This document shows positions 33,279 through 42,918 of a stretch of 64,000 nucleotides of DNA, one piece after another. Under the pieces are notes generated by a model that was not told where the DNA came from, made no database searches, and saw nothing but the letters and a program-made list of their open reading frames with translations. Both the position numbers and the translations under genes were made by a program. Numbering within the stretch: the stretch's first letter is position 1; every line of letters begins with the position of its first letter. The stretch spans positions 59,920-123,919 of the forward strand of contig CBFIGE010000008.1 in NCBI GenBank assembly GCA_965662045.1, in the 5' to 3' direction. The stretch is from UBA3478 sp965662045. GTDB lineage: Bacteria > Bacteroidota > Bacteroidia > Flavobacteriales > Flavobacteriaceae.

Positions 33279-33302
33279 AAAAAAAGGGGCACTAGGCCCC
33301 TT
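33279..33302 (-). terminator. Intrinsic terminator after rplI
   Basis: Read leftward: 7-bp stem AAGGGGC / GCCCCTT (33296-33302 with 33284-33290), 5-nt loop, then a T-run to 33279. It closes the rpsF-rpsR-rplI operon 20 bp after the rplI stop. Confidence 0.88.
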
Positions 33303-33322
33303 GAACATAAAAATAAATTTAT

Positions 33323-33775
33323 TTACTTAACCTCAGGCACAACTTCAAAATTCAAATTTGCCATCACCTCTCGATGCAATCTAACTTGAGCAGTATATGA
33401 ACCTGTTCTTTTTACAGATCCTCCCTGAACCAAAATATATTTTTTATCAATTTTTTCATTCTGCTTAGATAAAGCCTCAGCTAAATCAATACTGCTAACT
33501 GATCCAAACAATTTATCTCCAACACCCACTTTGGCGAATATTTTGAGTGATAATTGATTGATTCGATTGGCAATTTCTTGAGCGTCACCTATAATTTTAG
33601 CTTCCTTATGAGCTCGCTGCTTCAAATTTTCTGCATGAACTTTTTTCGCAGAGGCAGTAGCTAGGACAGCCAAACCTTTTGGGATTAGAAAGTTTCTTCC
33701 ATACCCATTTTTGACCTCAACGATATCGTCTTTGAATCCGAGGTTCTGTACGTCTGATTTTAGTATAATTTCCAT
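33323..33775 (-). CDS. rplI: Large ribosomal subunit protein L9
   Basis: 150 residues. The N-terminal RNA-binding domain has the family signature GFKDDIVEVKNGYGRNFLIP (about residues 13-32), followed by the long connecting helix (KVHAENLKQRAHKEAKI) and the C-terminal domain (SLKIFAKVGVGDKLFGSVS). Part of the 50S subunit near the L1 stalk. Third gene of rpsF-rpsR-rplI, with a strong terminator behind it. Confidence 0.98.
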   Translation of the reverse strand: MEIILKSDVQNLGFKDDIVEVKNGYGRNFLIPKGLAVLATASAKKVHAENLKQRAHKEAKIIGDAQEIANRINQLSLKIFAKVGVGDKLFGSVSSIDLAEALSKQNEKIDKKYILVQGGSVKRTGSYTAQVRLHREVMANLNFEVVPEVK

Positions 33776-33788
33776 AGTACTCTCTGTA

Positions 33789-34085
33789 TTATTTTAACAT
33801 ATCGCCAACGTAAGGCATTAATGCCAAATGTCTTGCTCGTTTAATTGCTTGTGAAACTTTTCTCTGGTATTTCATAGAAGTACCTGTCAATCTGCGAGGT
33901 AATATTTTACCTTGCTCATTAACTAGTTTCATCAAAAAGTCAGGATCCTTGTAATCGATGTACTTGATTCCTGATTTTTGAAAGCGACAATATTTTTTTT
34001 GTTTTTGAGTATCTATTTTAAGCGGTGTTAAATATCTGATTTCACCGTCTTTTTTTCCTTTTGCTTGTTGATCTAATGTTGCCAT
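33789..34085 (-). CDS. rpsR: Small ribosomal subunit protein S18
   Basis: 98 residues with a basic N-terminal extension typical of Bacteroidota. The conserved core is KYCRFQKSGIKYIDYKDPDFL followed (about residues 31-52) by KILPRRLTGTSMKYQRKVSQ and AIKRARHLALMPY, the classical S18 signature. Binds S6 in the 30S platform; rpsF is the adjacent upstream gene (2 bp gap). A single Cys only, so no zinc site. Confidence 0.98.
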   Translation of the reverse strand: MATLDQQAKGKKDGEIRYLTPLKIDTQKQKKYCRFQKSGIKYIDYKDPDFLMKLVNEQGKILPRRLTGTSMKYQRKVSQAIKRARHLALMPYVGDMLK

Positions 34086-34087
34086 AA

Positions 34088-34426
34088 TTAAGCGGTTTTA
34101 TTTTTTTTTCTTCTCTTTTCAGCCCATTCAACGGCGTACTTATCTAACTTGACAGTAAGATAGCGCATTACCCTTTCATCTCTTCTGTACTCTAATTCGA
34201 AGTCAGTAATAATGTCAGCTGCTGATCCAGTAAATTCAAGTAGGTGATAAAATCCACTTTTTTTATTTTGGATTGGATAAGCCAATTTTTTGAGGCCCCA
34301 ATCTTCTTTAGCCACAATTGAGCAACCTTTTCCTTTGAGAAAGTGCTCAAATTTTTTTACTGTTTCCTCTATCTGTGTTTCTGATAGAACGGGATTTAAT
34401 ATGAAAACAGTTTCATAATTATTCAT
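34088..34426 (-). CDS. rpsF: Small ribosomal subunit protein S6
   Basis: 112 residues. Starts NNYETVFILNPVLSETQIE, the standard S6 strand-helix, and includes EDWGLKKLAYPIQNKKSGFY (about 42-61) and the C-terminal R-R-D-E-R-V-M-R-Y-L-T-V-K-L strand. Partner of S18 in the 30S subunit. First gene of the operon, preceded by a TAATTTTG -7 box. Confidence 0.98.
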   Translation of the reverse strand: MNNYETVFILNPVLSETQIEETVKKFEHFLKGKGCSIVAKEDWGLKKLAYPIQNKKSGFYHLLEFTGSAADIITDFELEYRRDERVMRYLTVKLDKYAVEWAEKRRKKNKTA

Positions 34427-34448
34427 AATATTGCTTTTAAAATGAGTG

Positions 34449-34456
34449 CAAAATTA
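34449..34456 (-). promoter_or_regulatory. -7 box of the rpsF operon promoter
   Basis: Read leftward: TAATTTTG, an exact TAnnTTTG match, 22 bp before the rpsF start. No -33 TTTG at the standard spacing. Confidence 0.5.
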
Positions 34457-34604
34457 ACAAAAAGTTATCAGATATAGAAATAAATATCTTCTCCTAGTTC
34501 TATACTTTTTTTTAAATCTTTGCGTTATAGTTTTTATAACCCTATAAACAATTCGACTAGGGAGTTGCAAAAGTAATTCTGAAGTCCGTAAAAGAGTAGA
34601 GACC

Positions 34605-35297
34605 ATGAAATTAAAAACTATTATTGTTGATGATTCAACCATGCAGAGAATGGCGATTTCCAAACTCGTAAGCAAACATCCACAATTGAATCTCATTGCA
34701 GAGTACAGCAATGCAATTGAAGCGAGGAATGCGCTTAAAAATTATGAAATCGATCTTATATTTTTGGATATTGAAATGCCTATAATCAATGGATTCGATT
34801 TATTAGAAGCTCTCGACAACCCACCACAGGTCGTTTTGATTACTGGTAAAACAGACTATGCCTTAAAGGCATTTGACTATGACGTAACCGACTACCTGCA
34901 CAAACCAATAACTCCAACTCGCTTTGACGCCTCCGTTCGAAGAGTAGTTAGTCGAGTACAAAGCAATACAATTAATGAAGAAAACGAGGAACACATTTTT
35001 GTCAAAAGTAACTTGAAAAAGAAGAAAGTATTCTTAAATCAAATCAAATGGGTTGAAGCCCTAGGGGATTATATTAAATTAGTGACCGACGAATCAAACG
35101 TGGTTATTCTCTCAACAATGAAAGCTTTTGAAAGACAGTTACCAGAAGACAAGTTTCTAAGAATTCACAAATCTTACATTGTCAACCTGGACCGAATTCA
35201 ACGCTTCAATTCTAAAAATGTCGAGATTGAAAATCACTCAATACCATTGAGTAGAAACAAAAAGTTAGCTTTAACCGAAGCACTGACAAGTATTTAA
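34605..35297 (+). CDS. LytTR-type response regulator
   Basis: 230 residues. The receiver domain (1-120) has the acidic pair D9/D10 (IIVDDST), the phospho-acceptor D55 in IFLDIEMP and the conserved lysine in LHKPI. The C-terminal LytTR domain (about 130-230) binds DNA; landmarks are FVKSNLKKKKV, IKWVEALGDYIKL and FLRIHKSYIVNLDRI. No histidine kinase is adjacent; LytTR partners in this phylum are usually LytS-like kinases. Divergent from rpsF. Confidence 0.93.
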   Translation: MKLKTIIVDDSTMQRMAISKLVSKHPQLNLIAEYSNAIEARNALKNYEIDLIFLDIEMPIINGFDLLEALDNPPQVVLITGKTDYALKAFDYDVTDYLHKPITPTRFDASVRRVVSRVQSNTINEENEEHIFVKSNLKKKKVFLNQIKWVEALGDYIKLVTDESNVVILSTMKAFERQLPEDKFLRIHKSYIVNLDRIQRFNSKNVEIENHSIPLSRNKKLALTEALTSI

Positions 35298-37738
35298 ATA
35301 TGGTCTATGTGATAAGCTAGACGAACACCTTGAAAAGTTCCAACAGCATTAAACGAATTTTCCATTCTTTTTAATTGTTTACGAAGATCTAGTAAGTTTC
35401 GCTCCGTATGTATCTTAATTATGATATTTTGTAAATACCAATTTCTAATGCGACTAACCGCCGGAGCCTGAGGTCCCAAAACATTTATTCCTGGAATTCG
35501 TTTATAGGCAGAAACGAGATATTTAGCAGCCCTAAGATTGGTTTCAAAGTTTTTCGATTTTGTTTGAATTCGAATGATTTTGACGTGTGGCGGATATTTA
35601 AATTGTATGCGCTCATTCAGTTCAGATGACGTTATCGCATTTAAATTATAATCTACCGCCCATTGCAGTACGGGGTGATGAGGATCAAAACTTTGTGCAT
35701 AAAGCATAGCATTTCCTTCAACTGAATCACTTCGCCCTGCCCTTCCAGCCAATTGAATTAATCTTTGAAAGGCCCATTCGTGGGCGCGATAATCTTGATT
35801 AAACAAAAGTTGGTCAACATTGACCACAGCTACCAATCCTACATTTAAAAAATCAATCCCTCGACTCAAAACTTGTGTTCCCACAAGCATATGGATTTCA
35901 TTACTGTTAAAGGCTTCAATGATTTTCATTCCAGTATCCTTTCTTGAGCTACTTGAACGATCAAATCGTTCAATAGTATAATCTGGGTAAAGTTCTTTTA
36001 ATTGCATTTGAATTTGCTCTACTCCTATACCTTTATGATCCATTTGATCTGATTTACAGACCGAACAGCTTCGTTTAATTCCCTCTTCAAACCCACAATA
36101 ATGACACATCAAAGCTTGTCGATGTTGGTAAAAGGTTAATTTCACATCACAATTTGGACATTCTGGACTATGACCACAGCTGTTACATTGCATAAAACTG
36201 GCATAGCCTTTTCTGTTTTGAAAAAAAAGGACTTGATTACCATTAGCTAAGACCTCATCGACTTTAGACAATAATTCTCTTGAAAATACGCCTTGCATTT
36301 GTTTCTTCTTGTAGGCACTTTTTAAATCAATCAAATAAATACCCGTTCTCGGTCTACGACTGTAAGAGATATCTAAACTTACTTTGGTAAATTTATTTTG
36401 AGTTTCGTCTTTTCGATTGGCTTTCCAAAAAACATCGAAAGAAGGTGTAGCTGTGCCCAGTAAAGCATAGGCGTTCAACATTTTAGACAGATATAGTGCA
36501 GCGTCTCGAGCATGATATCTTGGTGAAGGATCTTGTTGTTTATAAGATTGTTCGTGTTCTTCATCTACAATAACTAAACCCAAATTTTTGAAAGGCAAAA
36601 AAATTGAAGATCTCGTTCCGATAACAATAAAGGCTTCATCTGAAGCATTAATGGTTTTCCAAATCTCCACTAACTCAGATGAACTTCTCTTGGAATTATA
36701 AAGTAAACATTGATTTGGAAAACGCTTGATAAACCTAGAAAATAATTCTGCAGAAAGACTCAATTCAGGAGTTAGAATAAGAACGTGTTTTTTACTTTGT
36801 AGAAAGTGCTCAGCTAATTGCATATAAACAACACTTTTGCCAGAACCAGATACGGCCTGAAATAGAACATTGCGTTTTTCAGCAAAGGCTAAAAGAATTT
36901 TGTCATAAGCAAGCCTCTGTTCCTGAGTAAGTTCAAATAAAAATTCAGTTGCTCTGTCATCAAATAAAATTCTGGATTTTTCAATTTCTTCGATGTAGAA
37001 TATATTTTTTTTAACCAGTTGCTTCAAAATAGTTCTTGAAGTACCAGCAGCTTTAAGAAGACTTTTAACTGGTATTTGATCAGCGTCGCGCCTCAACTGA
37101 AAAAACGACATCAACAGGCTTCTTTGAGCTGGGGCTCGATGTACCATTTCCAGATAAGAAGTAAGTTCTTTTTCATCTGTGAGTCCCACAAATTCATCAA
37201 ACTTAACCTTGAATTTATCTACAACGATATCTTTTCTTTCTATAAGGTTTTGTTCAATTAATTTTGAAGCAATTTTTATAGGGTTTTTGACCTCTAAAAA
37301 CTGCGCTATATCACCTAAACTAAGCTCAGTCTTTTCAAGAGCCTCACACAATAAATATGATTTTTCGTCGAGTTGGCTTTGTGTGCGCCAATCTGGATTT
37401 TTCAACCTTATAATGGTCTGATTCTCTAACAACAAAACAGATGGCAAAGCCGCTTTCATCACCTCACCAATTGTACTAATGTAGTATTGAGCAATCCACA
37501 ACCAAAATTGCATATGGACAACATCTGCAATTGGTTCGGTGTCGATACTATTTTCAATCGGTTTTATGTTATAATCGGGTTTTTCTTCGTGAATCTTAGT
37601 TACTAAAGCCGTATACCGTTTATGTCTGCCAAAAGAAACCTCAACACGACACCCTACTTGTAGCTGCTCATCTTCAATAGCATAAGTATAAGTTCGGTCA
37701 AGAGCTAAAGGAAGAATTACTTCAACATATCTACTCAT
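35294..37738 (-). CDS. priA: Primosomal protein N' (replication restart helicase)
   Basis: Superfamily 2 helicase that reloads the replisome at stalled forks. 814 residues. N-terminal DNA-binding domain (about 1-110), then helicase core with Walker A QAVSGSGKSVVY and Walker B DEEH (VIVDEEHEQSYKQQD), and the zinc-binding insertion of eight cysteines (CNSCGHSPECPNC, then CHYCG and CSVC). The helicase motif QLAGRAGR is intact. All functional parts are present. Its stop shares 4 bp with the LytTR gene stop. Confidence 0.96.
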   Translation of the reverse strand: MSRYVEVILPLALDRTYTYAIEDEQLQVGCRVEVSFGRHKRYTALVTKIHEEKPDYNIKPIENSIDTEPIADVVHMQFWLWIAQYYISTIGEVMKAALPSVLLLENQTIIRLKNPDWRTQSQLDEKSYLLCEALEKTELSLGDIAQFLEVKNPIKIASKLIEQNLIERKDIVVDKFKVKFDEFVGLTDEKELTSYLEMVHRAPAQRSLLMSFFQLRRDADQIPVKSLLKAAGTSRTILKQLVKKNIFYIEEIEKSRILFDDRATEFLFELTQEQRLAYDKILLAFAEKRNVLFQAVSGSGKSVVYMQLAEHFLQSKKHVLILTPELSLSAELFSRFIKRFPNQCLLYNSKRSSSELVEIWKTINASDEAFIVIGTRSSIFLPFKNLGLVIVDEEHEQSYKQQDPSPRYHARDAALYLSKMLNAYALLGTATPSFDVFWKANRKDETQNKFTKVSLDISYSRRPRTGIYLIDLKSAYKKKQMQGVFSRELLSKVDEVLANGNQVLFFQNRKGYASFMQCNSCGHSPECPNCDVKLTFYQHRQALMCHYCGFEEGIKRSCSVCKSDQMDHKGIGVEQIQMQLKELYPDYTIERFDRSSSSRKDTGMKIIEAFNSNEIHMLVGTQVLSRGIDFLNVGLVAVVNVDQLLFNQDYRAHEWAFQRLIQLAGRAGRSDSVEGNAMLYAQSFDPHHPVLQWAVDYNLNAITSSELNERIQFKYPPHVKIIRIQTKSKNFETNLRAAKYLVSAYKRIPGINVLGPQAPAVSRIRNWYLQNIIIKIHTERNLLDLRKQLKRMENSFNAVGTFQGVRLAYHIDHI

Positions 37739-37749
37739 ACCTGTTTAAA

Positions 37750-38724
37750 TCAAATAGTTGTAGATTTCTGAGCACTTCGTTTTAAACTTGTCAATGAGGC
37801 GTTTAACTCAAAACCTAAAAGCAAGACATTGGAATTAAGCCAAATAAAAAGCATTAAAATCAAAAGACCTCCTAAAGCCCCGTAAAGTTCATTGTATGAA
37901 GCAAATTTTTCAACATAGACTCCAAATCCCCACGAAGTGAAATAAAACAAAATAGTAGTCATAAGTGCTCCCGGAGAAAAAAAACGGATTTTTCTACCCT
38001 CCACTGTTCCAAAAAAATACAATAATGAGATTGCAAAGTAAATCAATCCCGCAAAAAAGAAATTTTTGGCGAGCACATCCCAGAAATTAATTTGATACTC
38101 TTCATTTACACCCAGTTCTGTAAAATAGTTCGTGGCCTGCTTTACGAAGTAGAATTCAACATAGAAAAAAGTGACAGCAGATATGATAACTAGTAATGAC
38201 AAGATCAAACCTACCATTAAAGCATACGCATATTGTTTGAAAAAATTTCGACTCAAAGCCACGTGATACGAATACTCAAAGCCACTAAATATAGCGTTTA
38301 CACCATTTGCCACCAGAAAAATAGAGAGCATAAAAGAGGATGAGAGTATCCCGCCTTTTTTTTGATCTTTGAGTTGAGCATAAATATCTCCAAAATATTC
38401 ACTCGTTGCATCCGGTAAAAAAGACTCTAAAAAAAGTAAAAACTGCAAATCAAAATCTTGATTTTCTAATTTAATTAGTGGAATCAAATAAGGAAAAAGG
38501 GTAATTAGAAAAATTAATAGAGGAAAAAGCGCCATAAATAAGCTAAATGCAATAGAACTCGCACGAGAAGACAAGGCTCCTCTCATTATACCTATAGTAT
38601 ACAATTCAAGCAGCGTAAATATTGACAAACCTTCGAATCCTGGCAGTTTTATTTCTTTTAAAAAGGATACTAATTCCTTTATATAGGGCCACTGATCAAA
38701 TGGTTTTTTCCAAAACTCTTTCAC
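37750..38724 (-). CDS. YihY/BrkB family inner membrane protein
   Basis: 324 residues with six predicted membrane segments. Typical stretches are SIAFSLFMALFPLLIFLITL (first helix, about 63-82), FLVANGVNAIFSGFEYSYHV (about 141-160) and LLILMLFIWLNSNVLLLGFELNA near the C-terminus (about 285-307). The family was once annotated as ribonuclease BN and as a virulence factor; neither role is well supported, and transport has been suggested. It lies 11 bp upstream of priA on the same strand. Confidence 0.9.
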   Translation of the reverse strand: MKEFWKKPFDQWPYIKELVSFLKEIKLPGFEGLSIFTLLELYTIGIMRGALSSRASSIAFSLFMALFPLLIFLITLFPYLIPLIKLENQDFDLQFLLFLESFLPDATSEYFGDIYAQLKDQKKGGILSSSFMLSIFLVANGVNAIFSGFEYSYHVALSRNFFKQYAYALMVGLILSLLVIISAVTFFYVEFYFVKQATNYFTELGVNEEYQINFWDVLAKNFFFAGLIYFAISLLYFFGTVEGRKIRFFSPGALMTTILFYFTSWGFGVYVEKFASYNELYGALGGLLILMLFIWLNSNVLLLGFELNASLTSLKRSAQKSTTI

Positions 38725-38986
38725 TATTATTGGAATTTAATACTATTACTGTAACACGTCGAAATCGCCTTACGCGCTTCAATCAAAATACTGTGTACTC
38801 AACACGCTTTACAAATTTAGAGAACATAAGTATTCTTTTAGTCCTCATTTCCGCCTATTTCACTATTTTAAAGTTGAATTGAAAAAATATGATTCTATTT
38901 CAATGCACGAGATAGCATCCTATTGCTTTACCTTTAAATCAAAACTGTATATCGAATTTTAACTTGATGCTTAACTTAGAAATCAA

Positions 38987-39454
38987 ATGAAAATCAGCAT
39001 ATTAGCTATTGGAAAAACGGACGAAGATGCCATAAAGACACTGATAGACAAATACAGTAACCGACTTGAAAGGTTTTGTCAATTTGAGTTTAAGACATTG
39101 GCGGATGTGAATAGAAAACAAGATGTTGAACAGCAAAAGAAAAAAGAAACTGAACTTTTTTTAAAGCATATTAAAAAGAATCAACATATCATCTTACTAG
39201 AGGAAAGAGGAAAGATGTTTTCATCTATTGAATTTTCTAAGTGGATTGCAAAGAAAGGTGTTCAAAGTGAGAGCAATCTATTATTTTTAATTGGTGGTCC
39301 TTATGGTTTTGACAACAGCATTTATCAACTAAATCACGAAAAAATATCTCTGTCCAAAATGACTTTTTCACATCAAATGGTAAGACCTTTTATAATAGAA
39401 CAAATTTATAGGGGATTCAGTATTATAAACCGTTTACCGTATCACCATCCATAG
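38987..39454 (+). CDS. rlmH: 23S rRNA (pseudouridine1915-N3)-methyltransferase RlmH
   Basis: 155 residues, SPOUT-fold dimer acting on the decoding side of 23S rRNA helix 69 in assembled ribosomes. The SAM-binding knot is seen in LIGGPYGFDNSIY (about residues 103-115) and the C-terminal KMTFSHQMVRPFIIEQIYRG ending in PYHHP, the family signature. Ends 3 bp before the convergent serine-synthesis gene. Confidence 0.97.
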   Translation: MKISILAIGKTDEDAIKTLIDKYSNRLERFCQFEFKTLADVNRKQDVEQQKKKETELFLKHIKKNQHIILLEERGKMFSSIEFSKWIAKKGVQSESNLLFLIGGPYGFDNSIYQLNHEKISLSKMTFSHQMVRPFIIEQIYRGFSIINRLPYHHP

Positions 39455-39457
39455 TGA

Positions 39458-41341
39458 TTAGTACAAGATTCTAAGCTTAATAGTGTGTTTAATTTCTTTT
39501 AACGCATCAATGACTTTTTCGTCATAGGAGTTGCTAATATCTGTGATTACATAACCAACTTCGTTATCGGTTGACAAATATTGTCCAGATATATTTAGTC
39601 CATATGAAGCCAAAACATTATTTATTTCGGCCATAACACCCGGTACGTTTTTGTGAATATGCAAAAAGCGGTGAGCATTGTCTTGTTTTGGCAATCGGAT
39701 GTTAGGAAAGTTTACGGCATCTACAGTACTTCCGGAGTTAATATAACCCATGATTTTTCGTGGCACAAAATCTGCAATATCTTTTTGAGCTTCAAATGTA
39801 CTTCCTCCGATATGTGGTGTTAAAATAACATTAGACAAACCTGTCAGAGAGTGATCATATTTTCCATTAGCAAGAGGCTCTACGGGAAAAACATCCAGTG
39901 CAGCACCAGCTAGGTGGTCACTTCTTAAAGATTGTTCAAGGGCGTCAACATCCACAACAAAACCTCTAGAGAGATTAATTAAAAAAGATCCCTTTTTCAT
40001 CATTTTGAGTTCTCTCTCACCGATTAACTTATCGTTATTTTTATTGTCATCAACATGAAGACTCACAACATCTGACTCTTTTAAAATCTGCTCCATACTA
40101 TTACATTTCACCGCATTCCCAATAGCTAATTGATCATCAATGTCATAAAAATATACTCTCATTCCAATCGCTTCTGCCAATACAGATAACTGTTTACCTA
40201 TATTTCCATAGCCTATGATTCCTAACTTTTTATGTCGAATTTCTTGAGCACCTTTTGCCGTTTTATTCCATTTATTTTGATGCATCTCTTGACTTCGAGG
40301 AAAAATTGATCTCATCAACATCACAATTTGACCTATTGCCAACTCTACTACAGAACGCGTATTGCTGTATGGCGCATTAAAAACAATAACGCCTCTCTCC
40401 TTACATGCCTCTAAATCAATTTGGGTAGTTCCTATACAAAAAGCACTAACAACAAGTAATTTATCTGCAGCTTCAAGAATTTTTTGAGTGACCTGAGTTT
40501 TGGATCGAATACCCAAAACATGAACACCTTTAATTTTTTTCAACAGTTCTTCTTCACCGAGGCTTGTACTAATCAATTCGACACTAAAACCATCTTTAGA
40601 CAATCTGTTGTAAGCATCTTGATGTATATTTTCGAGAAGTAAAATTTTAATTCTATTTTTTGGATAAGATATTTTTCGAGGCAATTTATTGATGTATAAA
40701 AATTCATCTAAACTATTGGTAATAAAATCGGCATTGACTACCGCTTTTTCACGATTTACATTTTCGGTATAAGCAAAAAATTTATCTGCTACACCAGCTT
40801 CTCTCATCACATAATCACTATACCCATCACCTATAACTTGGATTTCTCCAGGCAAATTTAGTTGTTTAAGGCAATCTATCTTGCCATTGTGTTTTGAAAG
40901 CACATTAGTTTTGTCGAAACCAATAATGTATCCTTTATCGTCAAAAGTGAAAGTGTTCGCACTAACACAATCAGAAGCAATATCGAAGCGATCTTCAACA
41001 ATAGGATCAATAAACTCTTTAAAACCGCAAGAAATAACCTTAATTTGATCTTTGTGAGATTTGAAAAAATCAACATTTCTATTAAATGACTCTGATATTT
41101 TTTCTTCTAAACGCGAGATTAATTCTGTAAGATCATCTCTGTGAGCATTGAGTAGTTTAATTCTCCGTTCTAATGACTCTGTAAACGATATCTCCCCATC
41201 AATTCCTAGATTAGTAATTTGCTTTATCTCGTTTATAACATCGTCACGTTCCGGTTTGCCTTTTAAAACGATTTCTGCAAGAATATCAAGAGCTTCGACT
41301 TGAGTTATTGTACTGTCGAAATCAAAAATATATGTGGTCAT
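39458..41341 (-). CDS. serA: Fused phosphoserine phosphatase-like (HAD) and D-3-phosphoglycerate dehydrogenase
   Basis: 627 residues with two enzymes in one chain. Residues 1-220 form a HAD domain like SerB: DFDST (D7 nucleophile, D9 acid), SCGFKEF (motif II), and GDGYSDYVMREAGVADKFFA (motif IV). Residues 230-540 form a 2-hydroxyacid dehydrogenase like SerA, with GIIGYGNIGKQ (NAD fold), NLSRGFVVD (catalytic Arg), VFPVEP (Glu) and LTPHIGG (His). An ACT-like regulatory domain ends the protein (about 550-627, IHKNVPGVMAEINNVLASYG). First and last steps of serine synthesis may be on one protein. This fusion occurs in flavobacteria; whether the HAD half is an active phosphatase is inferred. Confidence 0.9.
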   Translation of the reverse strand: MTTYIFDFDSTITQVEALDILAEIVLKGKPERDDVINEIKQITNLGIDGEISFTESLERRIKLLNAHRDDLTELISRLEEKISESFNRNVDFFKSHKDQIKVISCGFKEFIDPIVEDRFDIASDCVSANTFTFDDKGYIIGFDKTNVLSKHNGKIDCLKQLNLPGEIQVIGDGYSDYVMREAGVADKFFAYTENVNREKAVVNADFITNSLDEFLYINKLPRKISYPKNRIKILLLENIHQDAYNRLSKDGFSVELISTSLGEEELLKKIKGVHVLGIRSKTQVTQKILEAADKLLVVSAFCIGTTQIDLEACKERGVIVFNAPYSNTRSVVELAIGQIVMLMRSIFPRSQEMHQNKWNKTAKGAQEIRHKKLGIIGYGNIGKQLSVLAEAIGMRVYFYDIDDQLAIGNAVKCNSMEQILKESDVVSLHVDDNKNNDKLIGERELKMMKKGSFLINLSRGFVVDVDALEQSLRSDHLAGAALDVFPVEPLANGKYDHSLTGLSNVILTPHIGGSTFEAQKDIADFVPRKIMGYINSGSTVDAVNFPNIRLPKQDNAHRFLHIHKNVPGVMAEINNVLASYGLNISGQYLSTDNEVGYVITDISNSYDEKVIDALKEIKHTIKLRILY

Positions 41342-41400
41342 TATTTAGTGTGCTTCGAATGGTTTAATTCTCGGGCACAAATGTACCAAATCAAAAGCAT

Positions 41401-42774
41401 TTATTTCGTTCCGAAATAGTGACTTTTAAAAATTGTATCTGCTGAATTTTCTGCTTGATTTGAGTCTTTTTTATTTTGAAGGTCTTCTGAGTTGTCTTCT
41501 ATTTGAGCTTGTTCTTTATTAACCTCGTATGCAGCCAGATAAGCCTTTTCTGTGTCACTCAATTTTTGAGAAGTCATTTCTTGACCTACCTCTTTAATCA
41601 AAGATTTTAATTCTTCAATATTTGGTTGAGCTAACTCTACAGGCTTTTGCTCATTTTTTGATTGCTCAAATTTTTCTTCAATTTGAGATTTAAATGTTAA
41701 GAAGTCTTTCTCTAAAGATTCGTATTTCTGCTGCCATAAGACCGCTTCCTCAGTGATATTTGAAGCCTCAACTTCAGGAACATCTGAAGAAATTGTTTCT
41801 TCTTGAGCTTCTTCTTCCGTCGCTTTTGATTCTTCAGCACCATCTTCTTCAGTTACTGACTCAACACTATCACCAACTTCTTCAGCTATTTCCTCTTTGA
41901 TTTCCTCCGCTTTAGATTCACTTAGTGTCGTCTTCTCAGCTAAAGAAACCTCTTTATCTAATTCCCCTGTCTTTTCCTCCTTATTTTGGTAAGTAACCGT
42001 TTGTGAAGGCTGTTCTTTTTCTATTGAATTGCTATCTGAAGATTCTTTTGTGTTTTCATTTTCTGTTCCTTTGAGAACACTAACTTTAAAATCTTGATAT
42101 TCCTCCTGTAGTAACGTATATCTATTTGCCCAATCTTGCCTATTGTCTTCAGCATTTTTTTTGTATTGATCAAATTCTTCTAACAACACATCATATTTCA
42201 CCTTCCAACCCTTTTTTGGAGATGAATCGTCACCGAGATGGGCATTGAACTGATCTAACTCATTCTGAAGTTTTCCGTTTTCATTTTCTAAATCTAGAAT
42301 TTTTTGATTCTCATGTGCTTTGAACGATGTCAATTCAGAATTGAGGGCATTATATTTTTCAGCCCAAAGTGCAAGTTCTTTGTCTTTATTATTAAACTGG
42401 GTTTCTTTATTGACATCAATATCTTTAATTTTAGCCTCTAGGGAGGTCTTCAATTTTGTTTTTTCGTCTTCTGCTTTTAACTTATACAACTCCAAAGCCT
42501 CTTTCATTAACTTCAACTCATCTTTTGCTTCTGTGCTGCTTTGTTTGAATTTATCTGCGTCTTCTTCGAGCTGAAGGTGATCTCTTTGCAAAGCTTCGTA
42601 ACTTGACCTCAAGGGTATAAAAGATTCTCTTTTTAATTTGTTGAATTTACTCTTTACAATAGCTGCTTTAATTTGCCCTATAATTAAGCCCACAAAAAAT
42701 AAAATTATGGCCGCGCTAAAAATTGTAATTCCTCCTTGAGTTGAGAGTAGCTCTTGTATATCGAATTCTAACAT
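41401..42774 (-). CDS. Membrane-anchored coiled-coil protein, acidic
   Basis: I choose ATG 42774 (MLEFDIQELLSTQGG) over ATG 42810, which would put a polar stretch before the helix; 457 residues result. One N-terminal membrane helix (ITIFSAAIILFFVGLIIGQI) is followed by long heptad-rich coiled coil (about 50-240) and by a Glu/Ser/Thr-rich region (about 250-350) of low complexity. The C-terminal part is again helical. It resembles flavobacterial proteins of unknown role that may shape the envelope or cytoskeleton, but I cannot name a family. Starts divergent from rdgB. Confidence 0.72.
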   Translation of the reverse strand: MLEFDIQELLSTQGGITIFSAAIILFFVGLIIGQIKAAIVKSKFNKLKRESFIPLRSSYEALQRDHLQLEEDADKFKQSSTEAKDELKLMKEALELYKLKAEDEKTKLKTSLEAKIKDIDVNKETQFNNKDKELALWAEKYNALNSELTSFKAHENQKILDLENENGKLQNELDQFNAHLGDDSSPKKGWKVKYDVLLEEFDQYKKNAEDNRQDWANRYTLLQEEYQDFKVSVLKGTENENTKESSDSNSIEKEQPSQTVTYQNKEEKTGELDKEVSLAEKTTLSESKAEEIKEEIAEEVGDSVESVTEEDGAEESKATEEEAQEETISSDVPEVEASNITEEAVLWQQKYESLEKDFLTFKSQIEEKFEQSKNEQKPVELAQPNIEELKSLIKEVGQEMTSQKLSDTEKAYLAAYEVNKEQAQIEDNSEDLQNKKDSNQAENSADTIFKSHYFGTK

Positions 42775-42887
42775 GATTATATTGGTATTTAGACTAATAT
42801 AAACTGACAATTTATTGTTTAATAATTGATTTTAGAATTTTAGATTAAAAGACAAAAAGCACGACGAAATTCAACATTAAAAAAAAG

Positions 42888-42895
42888 TATTTTTG
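42888..42895 (+). promoter_or_regulatory. -7 box upstream of rdgB
   Basis: TATTTTTG, an exact TAnnTTTG match, 23 bp before the rdgB ATG. No -33 match. Confidence 0.4.
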
Positions 42896-42918
42896 ATGTG
42901 TAATCTTATTTGTCCTTT

